A DNA stretch of 64,000 nt from Phycisphaerae bacterium. GTDB lineage: Bacteria; Chloroflexota; Anaerolineae; 4572-78; J111. The notes under the pieces were generated by a model that made no database searches, was not told the origin of the DNA, and saw only the letters and a list, made by a program, of their open reading frames with translations. The translations under genes were made by a program, and so were the position numbers. The DNA lies in NCBI GenBank assembly GCA_028285035.1, contig JANQQF010000065.1, positions 1 through 64,000 on the forward strand, given 5' to 3'. Below are positions 17,690 to 27,317 of this stretch, piece by piece (position 1 is the first letter of the stretch; each line of letters begins with the position of its first letter).

Positions 17690-19276
17690 TTAGCCGCCCA
17701 ATGCTTCTCGGGCTGCTTGTAACACATCAGCCGTGATAGTTTTATAGCCCTGATCCTGGGCAAATTTTTCTGTATTTTTTCGCACTCGCCGCCGGACAAA
17801 AAATGGCACTTTGCCGAGTAATTTTTCCGCATCATCCGACCAGACAATGCCATCAATATCGATTTGTGGTTCGGCATTCGTTTTTTCTGGATGTGAACCA
17901 TTTCCATTCCGACTCTCAGTGGCGGTTGGTTCGGCCTCGGTTTCGTCATAATCTAAGCCCGCATCGCCAAACATATCGATTAAATGTTTTTCCAAGCCAA
18001 GGGTGGCTGTAGTGTAGACTGTGTCGGCTAAATAATCAGCGCCATCAAAGCCAAGGATCGGACTGTAGCCCAACAGATGGTTTTCAATATGGGTTGGGGG
18101 GGCAATAACCATACAGGGCAGATCAAATTTGCGGCAACTGTGTCGCTCCATCTGAGTCCCACACACCAACTCTGGCATCAGGTCTTCGATGACAACCGCA
18201 ACATCCTGAAATTGTTCTGTGACCAGTAGGTCGTTGGGCAGGTAATCGGCTAACTCTGATCTGATCCAATCGGCCTCGTGTTTCAGATATGTGCCGGCCC
18301 CGACGATGGGCATCGCCAATTCATCGTGCAAAAACTTGACCAGGCCAACTGTGTGAGTCGCATCACCAAAGACAAAGGCCCGCTTGCTGCTAAAGCTCTC
18401 CATATCCGCCGTGCGGGCGAACCACGGTACGCCACTGGGCGCACTCAAGCCATCGAGTGAAAACGCCGTCAGGGGGGGCATCTCAATGGCTGGTTTGTTG
18501 TTTTGAGCCGCAATTTCATTCAGAGCTTCGAGTAATTCGCGTAGCCAGCGCAGGGTGGGTTGTACCCCAATAGGTGCTTCATACAATGTTGGGGTGCCGA
18601 ATTCTTGTTCCAGATGTTGGGCCGCTTTGAGACCCAACTCTCGATAGGGGGCAATATTGACCCATGCCGCCGGTAATTGTCGTAGATCGTCCAGGCTGGC
18701 TCCCAATGGGGCAACAGCATTGATCTGCACCCCTAAGGTCTGCATAATTCGCCGTAGACAAATCAAGTCGGTACGGGTATGAAAGCCCAATGAAGCTGGA
18801 CCAATGATATTGACGCTGGGTTGCTCGGTTAAAGGTTGGGCTGTGGCATATCGCTTGACAAGTAATGTGAACAGACCTTCGGCTGCAACGATTTCTTGCA
18901 TTCGATAGGGATTGGCATCATAGACCAACACTTCTGCCTCGGTCCCCGCGCTGTCAGCCACCATCTGTAAATTTTCTTGAAGTAGAATTGTGCTACAACT
19001 GGCACAAACGATGATCAATTCTGGATGTAGCTTTTCTTCGACTTGGCGTAGGGTATCTGGCAAACGAATCGTCCCCATTGCCAAATCGCGGCCACTAACC
19101 ACACTGGTCGTCATTTGGGGGAAATCTGGAGTCCGTTCCAGCATCGTAAAAATGGGATTGACGTAATCATCGCCTTGGGGCGCGTGGAAAACGGCGTGTA
19201 CCTTTTGTAGACTGTTGGCGATACGACCTACTCCGTGGTGGGCCGTCCCTTCATACATCCAATAAGCAAGACGCAT
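17690..19276 (-). CDS. bchB: Dark protochlorophyllide reductase subunit BchB
   Basis: 528 residues, normal for BchB. It starts [20 protein letters not shown], as BchB proteins do, with [13 protein letters not shown] as a cluster or substrate-site cysteine region near residue 95 and [15 protein letters not shown] near 375. A C-terminal extension with a low-complexity linker ([14 protein letters not shown]) leads to the small light-independent reductase domain ([22 protein letters not shown]). With BchN it forms the catalytic heterotetramer. RBS AGGAGA is upstream of the start, 23 nt after bchN. Confidence 0.95.
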   Translation of the reverse strand: MRLAYWMYEGTAHHGVGRIANSLQKVHAVFHAPQGDDYVNPIFTMLERTPDFPQMTTSVVSGRDLAMGTIRLPDTLRQVEEKLHPELIIVCASCSTILLQENLQMVADSAGTEAEVLVYDANPYRMQEIVAAEGLFTLLVKRYATAQPLTEQPSVNIIGPASLGFHTRTDLICLRRIMQTLGVQINAVAPLGASLDDLRQLPAAWVNIAPYRELGLKAAQHLEQEFGTPTLYEAPIGVQPTLRWLRELLEALNEIAAQNNKPAIEMPPLTAFSLDGLSAPSGVPWFARTADMESFSSKRAFVFGDATHTVGLVKFLHDELAMPIVGAGTYLKHEADWIRSELADYLPNDLLVTEQFQDVAVVIEDLMPELVCGTQMERHSCRKFDLPCMVIAPPTHIENHLLGYSPILGFDGADYLADTVYTTATLGLEKHLIDMFGDAGLDYDETEAEPTATESRNGNGSHPEKTNAEPQIDIDGIVWSDDAEKLLGKVPFFVRRRVRKNTEKFAQDQGYKTITADVLQAAREALGG

Positions 19277-19299
19277 AACGTCTCCTTTCGTAACAAACC

Positions 19300-20568
19300 T
19301 TAGTGACTGACTTGTAGGGGGATAACCCCTGGCATTATCCCCGTCCGCCAGACCGGATCATCAAGCGGGTCAAGTTTAGCGTGACGGCGGATACTTTTGG
19401 TAAACATATTGGCTAGGGTCCCCACGCCTGTCCAGCCGTGAATCGGCATAAAAGCAAATTCAGTACTCCACTTGGCCACAACCCCGTGCCCAACCAATGG
19501 GTTTGTGGTGGCCATCGTGCTAATGACAATATCCGGCTTTAATTTGGTAATGTCGCGAAGTTGGCGATCAAAGTTGGGTTGTTCGACGACATTAACCCCC
19601 TCCAAAGCAGCCAACTCCATTTTGTGAAAGCGCTTGTTAATATAGGTGCTGCTACACTCCACTACTTCACAACCAGCGGCTCGTAAGAAGCGGGCCAGAG
19701 GCAATTCGAGCAAATTATCAGCAGTGAAAAAGGCTTTCTTACCCCGCAGCAATTCAACGTGCTCGTTAATATTCTGCCAGGCTTGAGCTTCACGTTCGCT
19801 CAAATCAACGGTTTGCCCAAATTCAGCAGCCAAGGTTTCCCAGAAGTTACGGGTCCCGTCTGGGCCGAAGGGGAACAGTGACGACAGCACCGTGGCCCCA
19901 CGTTCTCGTTTAAGGCGACTTGCTACTTTGGCGAGATAAGGCTGAATTGGGGCCAGTACTGTACCGGGGCCGATGGCGGGTAGATCATCAAAGCGGTTGC
20001 TGGGGAGAAAGCCTGCGACAGGCAAGCCTAGCCGTTCAGCTTCCATTTCAAAATCGTTGGCGATCACATCATTGACCGATCCCAAAAATACAATACTTCT
20101 ATCGTCAGGGTCGGCCTCAGGGCAGAAAGGGATCAAGGCTTGCAGCACCGAGTCCTCGGCTTGGCTGAAGGTGTAGTCTAGCCCACTGGCTGGCACGAAG
20201 AGTACAGGCAGGTCTGGCGTGGACAATGAATTTGCCAGGCCCTCAAATTCGACTTTCATCACCTCGGGTGTGCAGGAGGAAAGTAAAAAGATTACCGATG
20301 GTTTGTGGTCGGTCAAAATTTCATCGACTAGGCTTTGTAGTTCGGGCTGATGTTTTGATAGGTCTTCTTCCTCAATCAAGGCCACCCCAAAACGAGGCTT
20401 GGCAAAAATCATAACACCAAGTGTGTTCTGCAACAGATGGGCACAGGTATGGGTCCCCAAAATTAAGAAAAAGCTGTCCTGGATTTTTTGATAAAGCCAG
20501 CCCACACAAGTTAAACCACAAAAACTATGGTAAGCCCCATCTTCTTTGATAATTTGTGATTGTGCCAT
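19300..20568 (-). CDS. bchN: Dark protochlorophyllide reductase subunit BchN
   Basis: 422 residues. The N-terminal [17 protein letters not shown] and [11 protein letters not shown] segments hold the cysteines that, with BchB, coordinate the [4Fe-4S] cluster. [13 protein letters not shown] follows near residue 100. The gene is the first of the bchNBL-M-orf112-acsF-HJE-transporter-D-hydrolase run, so the 156-nt gap upstream should hold its promoter; no strong consensus is visible on the minus strand there. RBS AGGAG is 6 nt before the ATG. Confidence 0.95.
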   Translation of the reverse strand: MAQSQIIKEDGAYHSFCGLTCVGWLYQKIQDSFFLILGTHTCAHLLQNTLGVMIFAKPRFGVALIEEEDLSKHQPELQSLVDEILTDHKPSVIFLLSSCTPEVMKVEFEGLANSLSTPDLPVLFVPASGLDYTFSQAEDSVLQALIPFCPEADPDDRSIVFLGSVNDVIANDFEMEAERLGLPVAGFLPSNRFDDLPAIGPGTVLAPIQPYLAKVASRLKRERGATVLSSLFPFGPDGTRNFWETLAAEFGQTVDLSEREAQAWQNINEHVELLRGKKAFFTADNLLELPLARFLRAAGCEVVECSSTYINKRFHKMELAALEGVNVVEQPNFDRQLRDITKLKPDIVISTMATTNPLVGHGVVAKWSTEFAFMPIHGWTGVGTLANMFTKSIRRHAKLDPLDDPVWRTGIMPGVIPLQVSH

Positions 20569-20724
20569 ACAATCTCCTATCTATAAACGTAGTCGTCACT
20601 TATTACTACATACCCAAAGAAAAAATTAATAATGCCATTTCAAATAAGCCACCCCTTCAAAACTTAAGGTTTGGCCATTTTTCTGGTAGAATGTACAAGT
20701 ACCCCCCGACGAAGGAGGAAAATT
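20569..20724. promoter_or_regulatory. Divergent intergenic region between bchN and the 141-aa ORF
   Basis: A 156-nt AT-rich divergent spacer. On the plus strand TAGAAT at about 20685-20690 is a fair -10 box, with a poor TTAAGG 17 nt before it. No convincing -35/-10 pair is visible for bchN, so its promoter may need an activator or use an alternative sigma factor. Confidence 0.35.
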
Positions 20725-21150
20725 ATGTATATTCGATGGGTAAAACGTGGTCATAAAAATAATGATGTTGCTAATGTCATCTTTCATGATGCTTATCTCG
20801 TAGAAAGCTATCGTAATGAAGGTGGTAAGCCACGTCAGCGAACAATTTCTTACTTGGGTAATGTTCGGCAGATTGGGGATGAATTTCCCACGATTGAACG
20901 TGAACTCTTTTTGCTACGGGCCGAGTACGTTTTACGCTCTGTGACCGAACTTTCCCCCGCTGATTGCGAACAACTGCTTGAACAACTTTATCTCAAAGTG
21001 CCACCCCTGACCCGTGATGAAATTATGGAGGGGTTTAACAATACAGTGCGCTGGTACTATCGGTGGTGGCAAAAGAATGGTGACCCACCTAGTCGAGAAG
21101 AAATTTGCGACTTAATTAGTCAGGTTGAGGAGGGGTTTGATTTATGGTAG
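20725..21150 (+). CDS. Conserved hypothetical protein with IS1634-transposase-like N-terminus
   Basis: 141 residues, with a start at 20725 set by GAAGGAGGAA 4-13 nt upstream. The N-terminal segment (VESYRNEGGKPRQRTISYLGNVRQI) matches the beta-strand region found at the front of IS1634-type transposases and in related standalone Chloroflexota proteins. No DDE catalytic region follows. The rest looks helical and acidic. It is the only plus-strand gene between 3.8 and 38.7 kb and splits the two bch operons, converging on bchI. It may be a domesticated remnant or an unrelated small protein; function unknown. Confidence 0.65.
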   Translation: MYIRWVKRGHKNNDVANVIFHDAYLVESYRNEGGKPRQRTISYLGNVRQIGDEFPTIERELFLLRAEYVLRSVTELSPADCEQLLEQLYLKVPPLTRDEIMEGFNNTVRWYYRWWQKNGDPPSREEICDLISQVEEGFDLW

Positions 21151-21227
21151 GTTTTATTATACTCTCCCTTTAGTCAACCAGCAATAATCTCCTCGACGTC
21201 TTTATTTTATCTACATTTCTCCTCTTA

Positions 21228-22367
21228 TTACTCACTCTTTTTTAGCATTTCATCAACCACACGTTGAATACGGATGTCATCCCCCATACTTTCCAGCGGG
21301 TCTTTTCGTAAACGGTGTTGCAAGGCTAGGGTGGCAATTTCGGCCACATCTTGCGGTGTTGAAATATCACGGCCATTGAAGGCGGCCAAGGCGACTGCCG
21401 CTCGGCATAATGTCAACTCACCACGATGACCATCAACCTGCAGGGCAACACATAAATTCGCGGCGGCGGCGATGGTCTCATCGGTCAGGGTTACATTGGC
21501 TAGATTTTGCTGTCCGCGCAGCAAACGCTGGCGCAATTGGTCCTGTTTTGGTTCCCACTCAGCCGCAAAGCCTTCTGGATCAGCATCATAGGCCCGACGC
21601 CGCCGCACAATTTCAATTCGTGGCTCAATCTCTAAAATTGTTTCAATGCGTGCGTGCAAGCCAAAGCGATCCAACAGTTGCGGTCGGAGGTCTCCTTCCT
21701 CAGGATTTCCACTGCCTACTAGGACAAACCGAGCTGGATGACGTAGGCTAATCCCTTCACGCTCAACAACATTGACTCCACTGGCTGCGACATCTAATAA
21801 CAAATCAACCAGATGATCTTCTAGCAGGTTGACTTCATCAATGTATAAAAAACCGCGATTGGCCTTGGCCAGCAGACCAGGGGCAAAAGCTTGTACCCCC
21901 TCCACCAAAGCACGTTCGACATCTAAAGAACCAGCTACTCGGTCTTCGGTCGCCCCCAGCGGTAAATCGATCACAGGAACCATATCTGTAAGCGTATTCT
22001 GAACCGCTGTTGGCTGGTTCGAGCAATACAGACACAGCGGCGACGGATCTTCAGGATTACAATTGTAAGGACAGTTTGTCACCCGCGTCAACGGCGGAAG
22101 CAAGGCGGCTAAGGCCCGTACGGCCGTACTTTTTGCCGTGCCTCGATGCCCCATCACCAACACCCCGCCAATGGTTGGGTCAATAACGCATAACTGCAAC
22201 GCCAATTTCAACTGCTCCTGCCCCACAATTGCCGTAAAAGGAAACGCAGGCTTTTGTGAGGCAGGAATTGACTCAGCTTGATGATGGTTATCTTCGCCCT
22301 GATCTGTTCCAAAAATTGGTTGCAGATTGAAGATACGTTTAAGTGATAATCCTTGCTGATTATTCAT
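21228..22367 (-). CDS. bchI: Magnesium chelatase subunit I
   Basis: 379 residues from ATG 22367. The AAA+ features are a Walker A-like GHRGTAKSTAVRAL, a Walker B segment FLYIDEVNLL, and the sensor VLVGSGNPEEGDLRPQLLDRFGL. A short Cys-rich insertion (NCPYNCNPEDPSPLCLYC) follows Walker A, as in other BchI/ChlI proteins. It is the ATPase motor of Mg chelatase. An in-frame upstream extension to 22454 is rejected because it runs through the 49-aa ORF that overlaps the bchI start by 8 nt; that overlap suggests coupled translation. bchD lies in the other operon. Confidence 0.95.
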   Translation of the reverse strand: MNNQQGLSLKRIFNLQPIFGTDQGEDNHHQAESIPASQKPAFPFTAIVGQEQLKLALQLCVIDPTIGGVLVMGHRGTAKSTAVRALAALLPPLTRVTNCPYNCNPEDPSPLCLYCSNQPTAVQNTLTDMVPVIDLPLGATEDRVAGSLDVERALVEGVQAFAPGLLAKANRGFLYIDEVNLLEDHLVDLLLDVAASGVNVVEREGISLRHPARFVLVGSGNPEEGDLRPQLLDRFGLHARIETILEIEPRIEIVRRRRAYDADPEGFAAEWEPKQDQLRQRLLRGQQNLANVTLTDETIAAAANLCVALQVDGHRGELTLCRAAVALAAFNGRDISTPQDVAEIATLALQHRLRKDPLESMGDDIRIQRVVDEMLKKSE

Positions 22368-22509
22368 TATGGTATGAGGTCGGCTTCTCCTCATTTTGTA
22401 AATAGGTTTCCCACATACTATAGAGCATGGGTAAAAAACCTGCTGCCACCACACCTAGCAGGATTAAGAAGGGCAAACTTAAGGCTTGATCCCAAGTATC
22501 AGGTGTCAT
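22360..22509 (-). CDS. 49-residue single-span membrane protein overlapping bchI
   Basis: A small ORF with a strong RBS (AAGGAG, 6 nt before ATG 22509). It encodes MTPDTWDQALSLPFLILLGV and so on: a short N-terminus, one membrane helix (about residues 10-32), and a polar tail ending SYHNE. Its stop overlaps the bchI ATG by 8 nt, a typical translational coupling arrangement also seen at bchH/bchJ and bchY/bchZ. It lies 14 nt after the lipoprotein gene. No family is recognised. The size and single helix are like small subunits of membrane complexes, but lack of a core His argues against a third antenna polypeptide. Confidence 0.65.
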   Translation of the reverse strand: MTPDTWDQALSLPFLILLGVVAAGFLPMLYSMWETYLQNEEKPTSYHNE

Positions 22510-22523
22510 TTGAATCTCCTTAA

Positions 22524-23018
22524 TTAATTAACTGCTTCTGCTGTAAAAGATGAAACAATGTCTGGCACTGCCTCTGACAGGGCCATAAATTCTTCATCTG
22601 AGAGACCAGAGTGAAACGAATCAATGGGGAGGTAATAGATAAAAAATGTATCTCCCTGATTCACAATATTGACATAGCTGCCAGGATGAGCCCCGGATTG
22701 TTTCCAATATTGAATTGGCGACAAGGCTTCAATAAAGAAAATTGGGGCTTGTGTGCCTGACGAGGTAACATAATCAAAGTGTAGCGTATTGCCTTCGCTA
22801 CGGGTGACAAATTGTCCCACCCAGTCACTTGGAACGGTGACGGATGTATCATAAATTGGGCCAATTTTTGGGCCGTCAACATATTGCAGTTGGGCCGCTA
22901 CTGTTGCGCTATCAACAGGTTGAATTGGCTCATCGACAGCTACGCCGCCACACCCAGTTAGAATGATGAGTGCGGTTCCAATGGTAAGGAAGGTGATAAA
23001 CCATGATTTAACAAACAT
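22524..23018 (-). CDS. Lipoprotein of unknown function in the bch operon
   Basis: 164 residues from ATG 23018, chosen because GGAGGACAGG precedes it; the in-frame ATG at 23048 would add ten polar residues before the signal. A type II signal peptide ends in the lipobox ILTGC, so the mature protein is anchored outside the cytoplasmic membrane. The body is beta-rich (VTVPSDWVGQFVTRSEGNTL) with no catalytic motif I can name. Placement between a BCD transporter and orf49-bchI suggests a link to photosynthetic membrane assembly, or simple hitch-hiking. Confidence 0.75.
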   Translation of the reverse strand: MFVKSWFITFLTIGTALIILTGCGGVAVDEPIQPVDSATVAAQLQYVDGPKIGPIYDTSVTVPSDWVGQFVTRSEGNTLHFDYVTSSGTQAPIFFIEALSPIQYWKQSGAHPGSYVNIVNQGDTFFIYYLPIDSFHSGLSDEEFMALSEAVPDIVSSFTAEAVN

Positions 23019-23081
23019 CCTGTCCTCCAAAGATTTTAAGTAATTCATTAAAATAAAATATTCACAAAAGATAATACGCCT

Positions 23082-24524
23082 CTAAAAGGCTAACTGATCG
23101 GCTGGAATTTCTTCCATACCAGACCAAGGCATTCTTATCTCGTTTACCCGTAATTGTTTGCCGAGACGAAAAGCCAGCATCAAAATGACAATTAACAACA
23201 AAAGAAGCGATCCAGAGTAAACGATCGTGTAGCCTAACACCACGCTACCTGTCTGGTACTGGGCTACATCGCGGACAATCCCGCCGCCGATTGTGCCAAG
23301 CCCCTGCGCCATCGCCTGCACGATACCCCAAATTCCTAAGAACAATCCGGCATGACTGACATCAGTCAATGACATTACTAGAATCACGCTACCGACAAGA
23401 AACAGACCACGTCCCAAACTAATCAAACCCACCCCAACCCGGAAGGGGCCAATCAAGGTGGCATCACTTGCATAACTAATTATAGCAAAACCAAGTAGAC
23501 CAATCGCACATCCTAAACCAATCAGGAGAGCTGGAGCCTGTTTGCGCCACAGGAAAAATGCAGCGGAGGCAACCCCAAGGATGGTGGCGATACCCCACAG
23601 GGCGGTTAACTGCATTGTTGAGGAAACACTCATCCCCAACACCTGCCCTCCATATGGTTCTAGGAGGACATCGTGGGTGGCAAAAGCCATTGTTGCAATA
23701 AAGATAACGAGAAAGAGACCTTTTAACACCTTTTCGCCACTTAAAACCCGGATTGATTCCCACAAAGTAAGTCGCACCCGTACCGCTTTTAGCTCGGAAA
23801 TAATCGAGCCATCTGGTCGCAACTGTTCCTGACCCCAGAGCGCAATAACGGTTAAAATTACAAATGTTACGGCTGACCCTTGCATGACTTGAATAAGGTG
23901 AATATGTGAATAATCAATCAGCAAACCACTAACAATAATTGCACTAACCACCGTACCTAAAATCAGCATCCCCCACAGAACTGAGAGAACTTTACCCCGC
24001 TCCTCTGGTGGGGTAACATCGCTGACCAGAGCCAAATACACTGTCTCCACAATGCCAACACCCATACCGTAGGCTAAAAAGATGCCGATACAAATAAATA
24101 AGGCTGGCCAGAAGGAGATCGTGCCATGGCCTCCTAGTAAGATAAGAGAAAATGGTGCCGTAGCTAACCCGCCATAGGTGAGCATTACACCTAAGACAAT
24201 GTAAGGAGTCCGCCATTTCCCCATAGAACGTGATTTATCCGAGCGATAGCCAATAAAAGCCCGAATGGGCGAGGCAAAATAATGCAGCGCAATTAATAGC
24301 GCCACGGCTGCTGCAGAGATGCCCAAGTCGTCAATTAGGACCCGATTGAGGGTTCCGGTAATTGGAGCCAGTGATAGGCCAACACCAAACTGAAATAGAC
24401 CTAACCGAAACACACCAGTCCAAAATACCACCCGGGGTCTAGCTTGATACCATTCCACCAATGGTTGGAACGGTATCGCTATGATTTCAAGTATCTTTGC
24501 TAAGAGGGTTAATAGCGTATTCAT
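23082..24524 (-). CDS. BCD family MFS transporter (PucC/LhaA type), copy 2
   Basis: 480 residues, about 12 membrane helices, with an N-terminal cytoplasmic amphipathic extension (about 1-35). Family signatures are LFQFGVGLSLAPITGTLNRVLIDDLGI and IGYRSDKSRSMGKWRTPYIVLG, matching the ITGTLNRV pattern of PucC/LhaA proteins. The C-terminal half has GLFLGIWGIVQAMAQGLGTIGGG. It is 18 nt after bchZ and before the lipoprotein gene, so it belongs to the puf-bch superoperon. It may deliver BChl to LH or RC apoproteins. Confidence 0.9.
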   Translation of the reverse strand: MNTLLTLLAKILEIIAIPFQPLVEWYQARPRVVFWTGVFRLGLFQFGVGLSLAPITGTLNRVLIDDLGISAAAVALLIALHYFASPIRAFIGYRSDKSRSMGKWRTPYIVLGVMLTYGGLATAPFSLILLGGHGTISFWPALFICIGIFLAYGMGVGIVETVYLALVSDVTPPEERGKVLSVLWGMLILGTVVSAIIVSGLLIDYSHIHLIQVMQGSAVTFVILTVIALWGQEQLRPDGSIISELKAVRVRLTLWESIRVLSGEKVLKGLFLVIFIATMAFATHDVLLEPYGGQVLGMSVSSTMQLTALWGIATILGVASAAFFLWRKQAPALLIGLGCAIGLLGFAIISYASDATLIGPFRVGVGLISLGRGLFLVGSVILVMSLTDVSHAGLFLGIWGIVQAMAQGLGTIGGGIVRDVAQYQTGSVVLGYTIVYSGSLLLLLIVILMLAFRLGKQLRVNEIRMPWSGMEEIPADQLAF

Positions 24525-24542
24525 AACCTGACTTTAACTCCG

Positions 24543-26033
24543 CTACTTCAAGGCCAGCACGTTTTCAATTAAATCGAGCGTAACCTCGGTGACATTCTCT
24601 TTATGGGCCAATGCCTCGACCTCCATCTGAATCTCACGGCTGGCTGAGATACGAGACATGAATGGAATTTGCTCAAGCGCTTCATCAAGCCGTGCTTTGG
24701 CTTCGGGCTGCCAAGGCAAATTGCCTGGTTGTACAGATGAAACCTTGGGGACACCATTTGTCCCGTTACTACCTCTGGTTTGGGCATAGGCCGTATCGAC
24801 CGGCAAAAAGTTGAACAAAACTTCGTAAAGTCGATTGACGATCTCTTGTAATAGATAGACCGTGCCGCGATAGCCCATAAATGGGGTGCCAACTGAGCGA
24901 CGGACGATCGGGCCTGGGAACGAGGCGGGAATAAAGTTGGCGTGTTTGGCCCCAGCCTCGCTCAAGTAAATCTTCTCGTTGATTGAGCCAAAAACAAAGC
25001 CCGGTGCGTTTTGATGTAATTGCTGCCGAACCCCTTCATTATCCAATTCCCCGGGGCGCAGGGGGCGCGAGGCAGCCAATACAATCGGCATCCCCATTTC
25101 ATCCCCCAAAAATGCTTTTAGGCCGTCAACATACGTGCCAGAGGCGACAACCCCAATGTTGGTCGTGGCAAACCAATCACTTTGTGGACCTTTCCATAAA
25201 TCCCAAACAGTCTTTAAGGTTGTTTGTTTTTCGCGTTGAATAAACGCTTGTGCCGTTTTCTCTGTGTTTAATAAACGGCCTAATTTTTCGACAAATTCTG
25301 TTGTTTCCCGAATACCCATTGGGGCGTGAAGCCAGGTTTGCCCCAACGACTCGGCTAGGGTTTGCCCAAATTCTTTGTAGAGCACCACATTGACTTGGGC
25401 CCGCGCCAGTTGGGCGGTATCGGACAGATTAGCTTCGTACGGATAAACCAGATTGATCTGTCCGCCAGCGCCTTCGATTAGACGACGGATTTCGTGTAGA
25501 TCAGAGGGGGCGTTGAAGCAACCATAAGTTGGGCCGATAATATTGACCAGACCCGGCTCAACCACAATATCAGCAGCTTGAGTTTGACCATAATTTTCCC
25601 ATAACCACTGTAAAACTCGGTCGCGCCCCAACCACTCATCATCAGAAAGTGACTCGCTATGGAAGAAGGTGGTGCCAGGCTTGAGTTTTGTTACTAAATC
25701 TGACAGATCAGAGCCGATCATTTCACTTTCAGCAGTGGAGACGACGATCAGGCTTTTTCCCTCTAAGTGGCCTTCATTTTCTAAATCCTGATAGGTCCGT
25801 AATACGGCTGGCCCGGTACCACTCCCGCCCACCTCATTTTCACGGATAACGGAGGGGGCGATATTGTTGATGTTCGGTAGTACATCCGTGTAGTTGGAAA
25901 CGGCGGTAGCCACCAAGTTGTAACAGCCGATGGGTGCATCACAAATCACGTGTACATCTGGCATGGCGCACATCGTCCAGATAGCAGCCCAATAACTGCT
26001 GGTGTCGGACAAATCGCGGATCACTTTAGGCAT
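24543..26033 (-). CDS. bchZ: Chlorophyllide a reductase subunit Z
   Basis: 496 residues from ATG 26033 (MPKVIRDLSD), which overlaps the bchY stop by 8 nt; an upstream in-frame extension is rejected. BchZ signatures are the SSYWAAIWTMCAMPDVHVICDAPIGC type N-terminus (key Cys in DAPIGCYN) and the C-terminal light-independent reductase domain (LPWQPEAKARLDEALEQIPF). With BchY it forms the catalytic part of chlorophyllide a oxidoreductase, which reduces ring B on the way to bacteriochlorophyll a. BchX supplies electrons. Confidence 0.95.
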   Translation of the reverse strand: MPKVIRDLSDTSSYWAAIWTMCAMPDVHVICDAPIGCYNLVATAVSNYTDVLPNINNIAPSVIRENEVGGSGTGPAVLRTYQDLENEGHLEGKSLIVVSTAESEMIGSDLSDLVTKLKPGTTFFHSESLSDDEWLGRDRVLQWLWENYGQTQAADIVVEPGLVNIIGPTYGCFNAPSDLHEIRRLIEGAGGQINLVYPYEANLSDTAQLARAQVNVVLYKEFGQTLAESLGQTWLHAPMGIRETTEFVEKLGRLLNTEKTAQAFIQREKQTTLKTVWDLWKGPQSDWFATTNIGVVASGTYVDGLKAFLGDEMGMPIVLAASRPLRPGELDNEGVRQQLHQNAPGFVFGSINEKIYLSEAGAKHANFIPASFPGPIVRRSVGTPFMGYRGTVYLLQEIVNRLYEVLFNFLPVDTAYAQTRGSNGTNGVPKVSSVQPGNLPWQPEAKARLDEALEQIPFMSRISASREIQMEVEALAHKENVTEVTLDLIENVLALK

Positions 26034-27309
26034 GATCTGCCTCCGTCTCAAAGAAGGCGTGCATCCATTCGTAGCGTTCGTGACGCTGCATAGTTTGGTT
26101 AATAAAACCCAACGTGGCTGCCATCCCGCCACTAAGGAAAAATGGTCGTGAGGCTAATTGGTTAGTAAAGTACATCGCCGGGATACCCCGCTCTTTGGCA
26201 ATACTAGCAAAGGGAGTCGTGCCTAACACAAAATCTGGCGGGTATTTATCAAGGGCGGCCACATCCTCTTCTAATGATTTGCGGTAGACCACTTCTTTGG
26301 TCCCTCTGGCCCGCAGCCACATCTCATCAGGCAATACCAAGGGGTCTTGTCCAATTGAGGTCGAGACATAGGGTACTTCTGCGCCTGCTTCGACCAGCAG
26401 ACGGGCATAAGCTAACTCTGTGCCCTCATAGCCTGTGACAAAGACACGACCAGATAACGGTTGTGCGTTTACAATGGCTTGGGCTTGGTCTCGCTCCTTC
26501 TCGGCAACCTGATCAACCATTTTAGGGTCAAGGTTTAAGAGAGAACCAACCGCCTTGAGCCAAGCATAGGACCCGCTGATGCCTACCGGAGCGCCCCCAA
26601 CGACTGGGATATTCCAAGATCGGAATAAGGCTGACGTCTCCTTGTAAAAGGGATGAAGCGGGGCCAGGGCACCCACATTCGCGGCTTGGCGTAAATCATC
26701 AATGGAACGACCCGGCAGGGTGATCGTTGCCTCAACCCCCATTTGTCGCAACAAATTGTCGATGGCAAGCGGATCAGCCGGGAAGACTTCACCCAACAAG
26801 ACCAATGTCTTTTTTGCTTTTTCCCGTTTGGGATCACCCATTCGATTTAAAAGGGCCGCTAAGGCTACATCTTTTGCTTCTGGGTGGGAGTGAATGGCAT
26901 AGGCAGGAACCCGAACTAAAACAACTTCGGCATCGCCTATCTTTTTAGGCAACATTTCCTCTGGTAGACCCGCCGTCTCAGCCACACAGAGTGAGACAAC
27001 CGGGATCAACTGACAGCCTGGTTCTTTCGCAGCCACCTCGATAGCCGCCCGTGTCCCCTCGACAACCTCTCCTGCCATCAACTCGTTTGTGCCCAATTGG
27101 GGGGCCAAGATCGATTTTCTGGCCCCGTAAAAATGGGTGACAAAGGTCAATCCATACAGACACCCTGTATCAGTTGCCATCACGGGGTGTGATCCTTCAA
27201 TCCGGGTCAGCACCCGCAGTGAGCCAAAAGCTGGACACATACTTTGAGGGTGAAGCTGACACGGTTTTGATTCCGATTGTGTTGTTTCTAATGAAATAAT
27301 ATCAGACAT
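26026..27309 (-). CDS. bchY: Chlorophyllide a reductase subunit Y
   Basis: 427 residues. The CPAFGSLRVLTRIEGSHPVMATDTGCLYG type N-terminus carries the cluster cysteines that identify BchY. Later segments include GGAPVGISGSYAWL and FVTGYEGTELAYARLL. It partners BchZ in ring-B reduction. It starts 8 nt after the HhH gene, and its last codons overlap bchZ. No strong RBS is visible, which suggests translation coupled to the upstream small gene. Confidence 0.94.
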   Translation of the reverse strand: MSDIISLETTQSESKPCQLHPQSMCPAFGSLRVLTRIEGSHPVMATDTGCLYGLTFVTHFYGARKSILAPQLGTNELMAGEVVEGTRAAIEVAAKEPGCQLIPVVSLCVAETAGLPEEMLPKKIGDAEVVLVRVPAYAIHSHPEAKDVALAALLNRMGDPKREKAKKTLVLLGEVFPADPLAIDNLLRQMGVEATITLPGRSIDDLRQAANVGALAPLHPFYKETSALFRSWNIPVVGGAPVGISGSYAWLKAVGSLLNLDPKMVDQVAEKERDQAQAIVNAQPLSGRVFVTGYEGTELAYARLLVEAGAEVPYVSTSIGQDPLVLPDEMWLRARGTKEVVYRKSLEEDVAALDKYPPDFVLGTTPFASIAKERGIPAMYFTNQLASRPFFLSGGMAATLGFINQTMQRHERYEWMHAFFETEADHA

Positions 27310-27317
27310 AACTGTTA

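Noticed and set aside
22368..22454. N-terminal extension of BchI
   Set aside because: It reads through the 49-aa ORF in another frame, lacks an RBS and has no family match; ATG 22367 is better.
22360..22509. Third antenna polypeptide
   Set aside because: The single helix has no His in its core, so BChl binding as in PufA/PufB is not supported.
26034..26132. N-terminal extension of BchZ
   Set aside because: The extra residues are an out-of-frame reading of the end of bchY; BchZ proteins begin near MPKVIRD.
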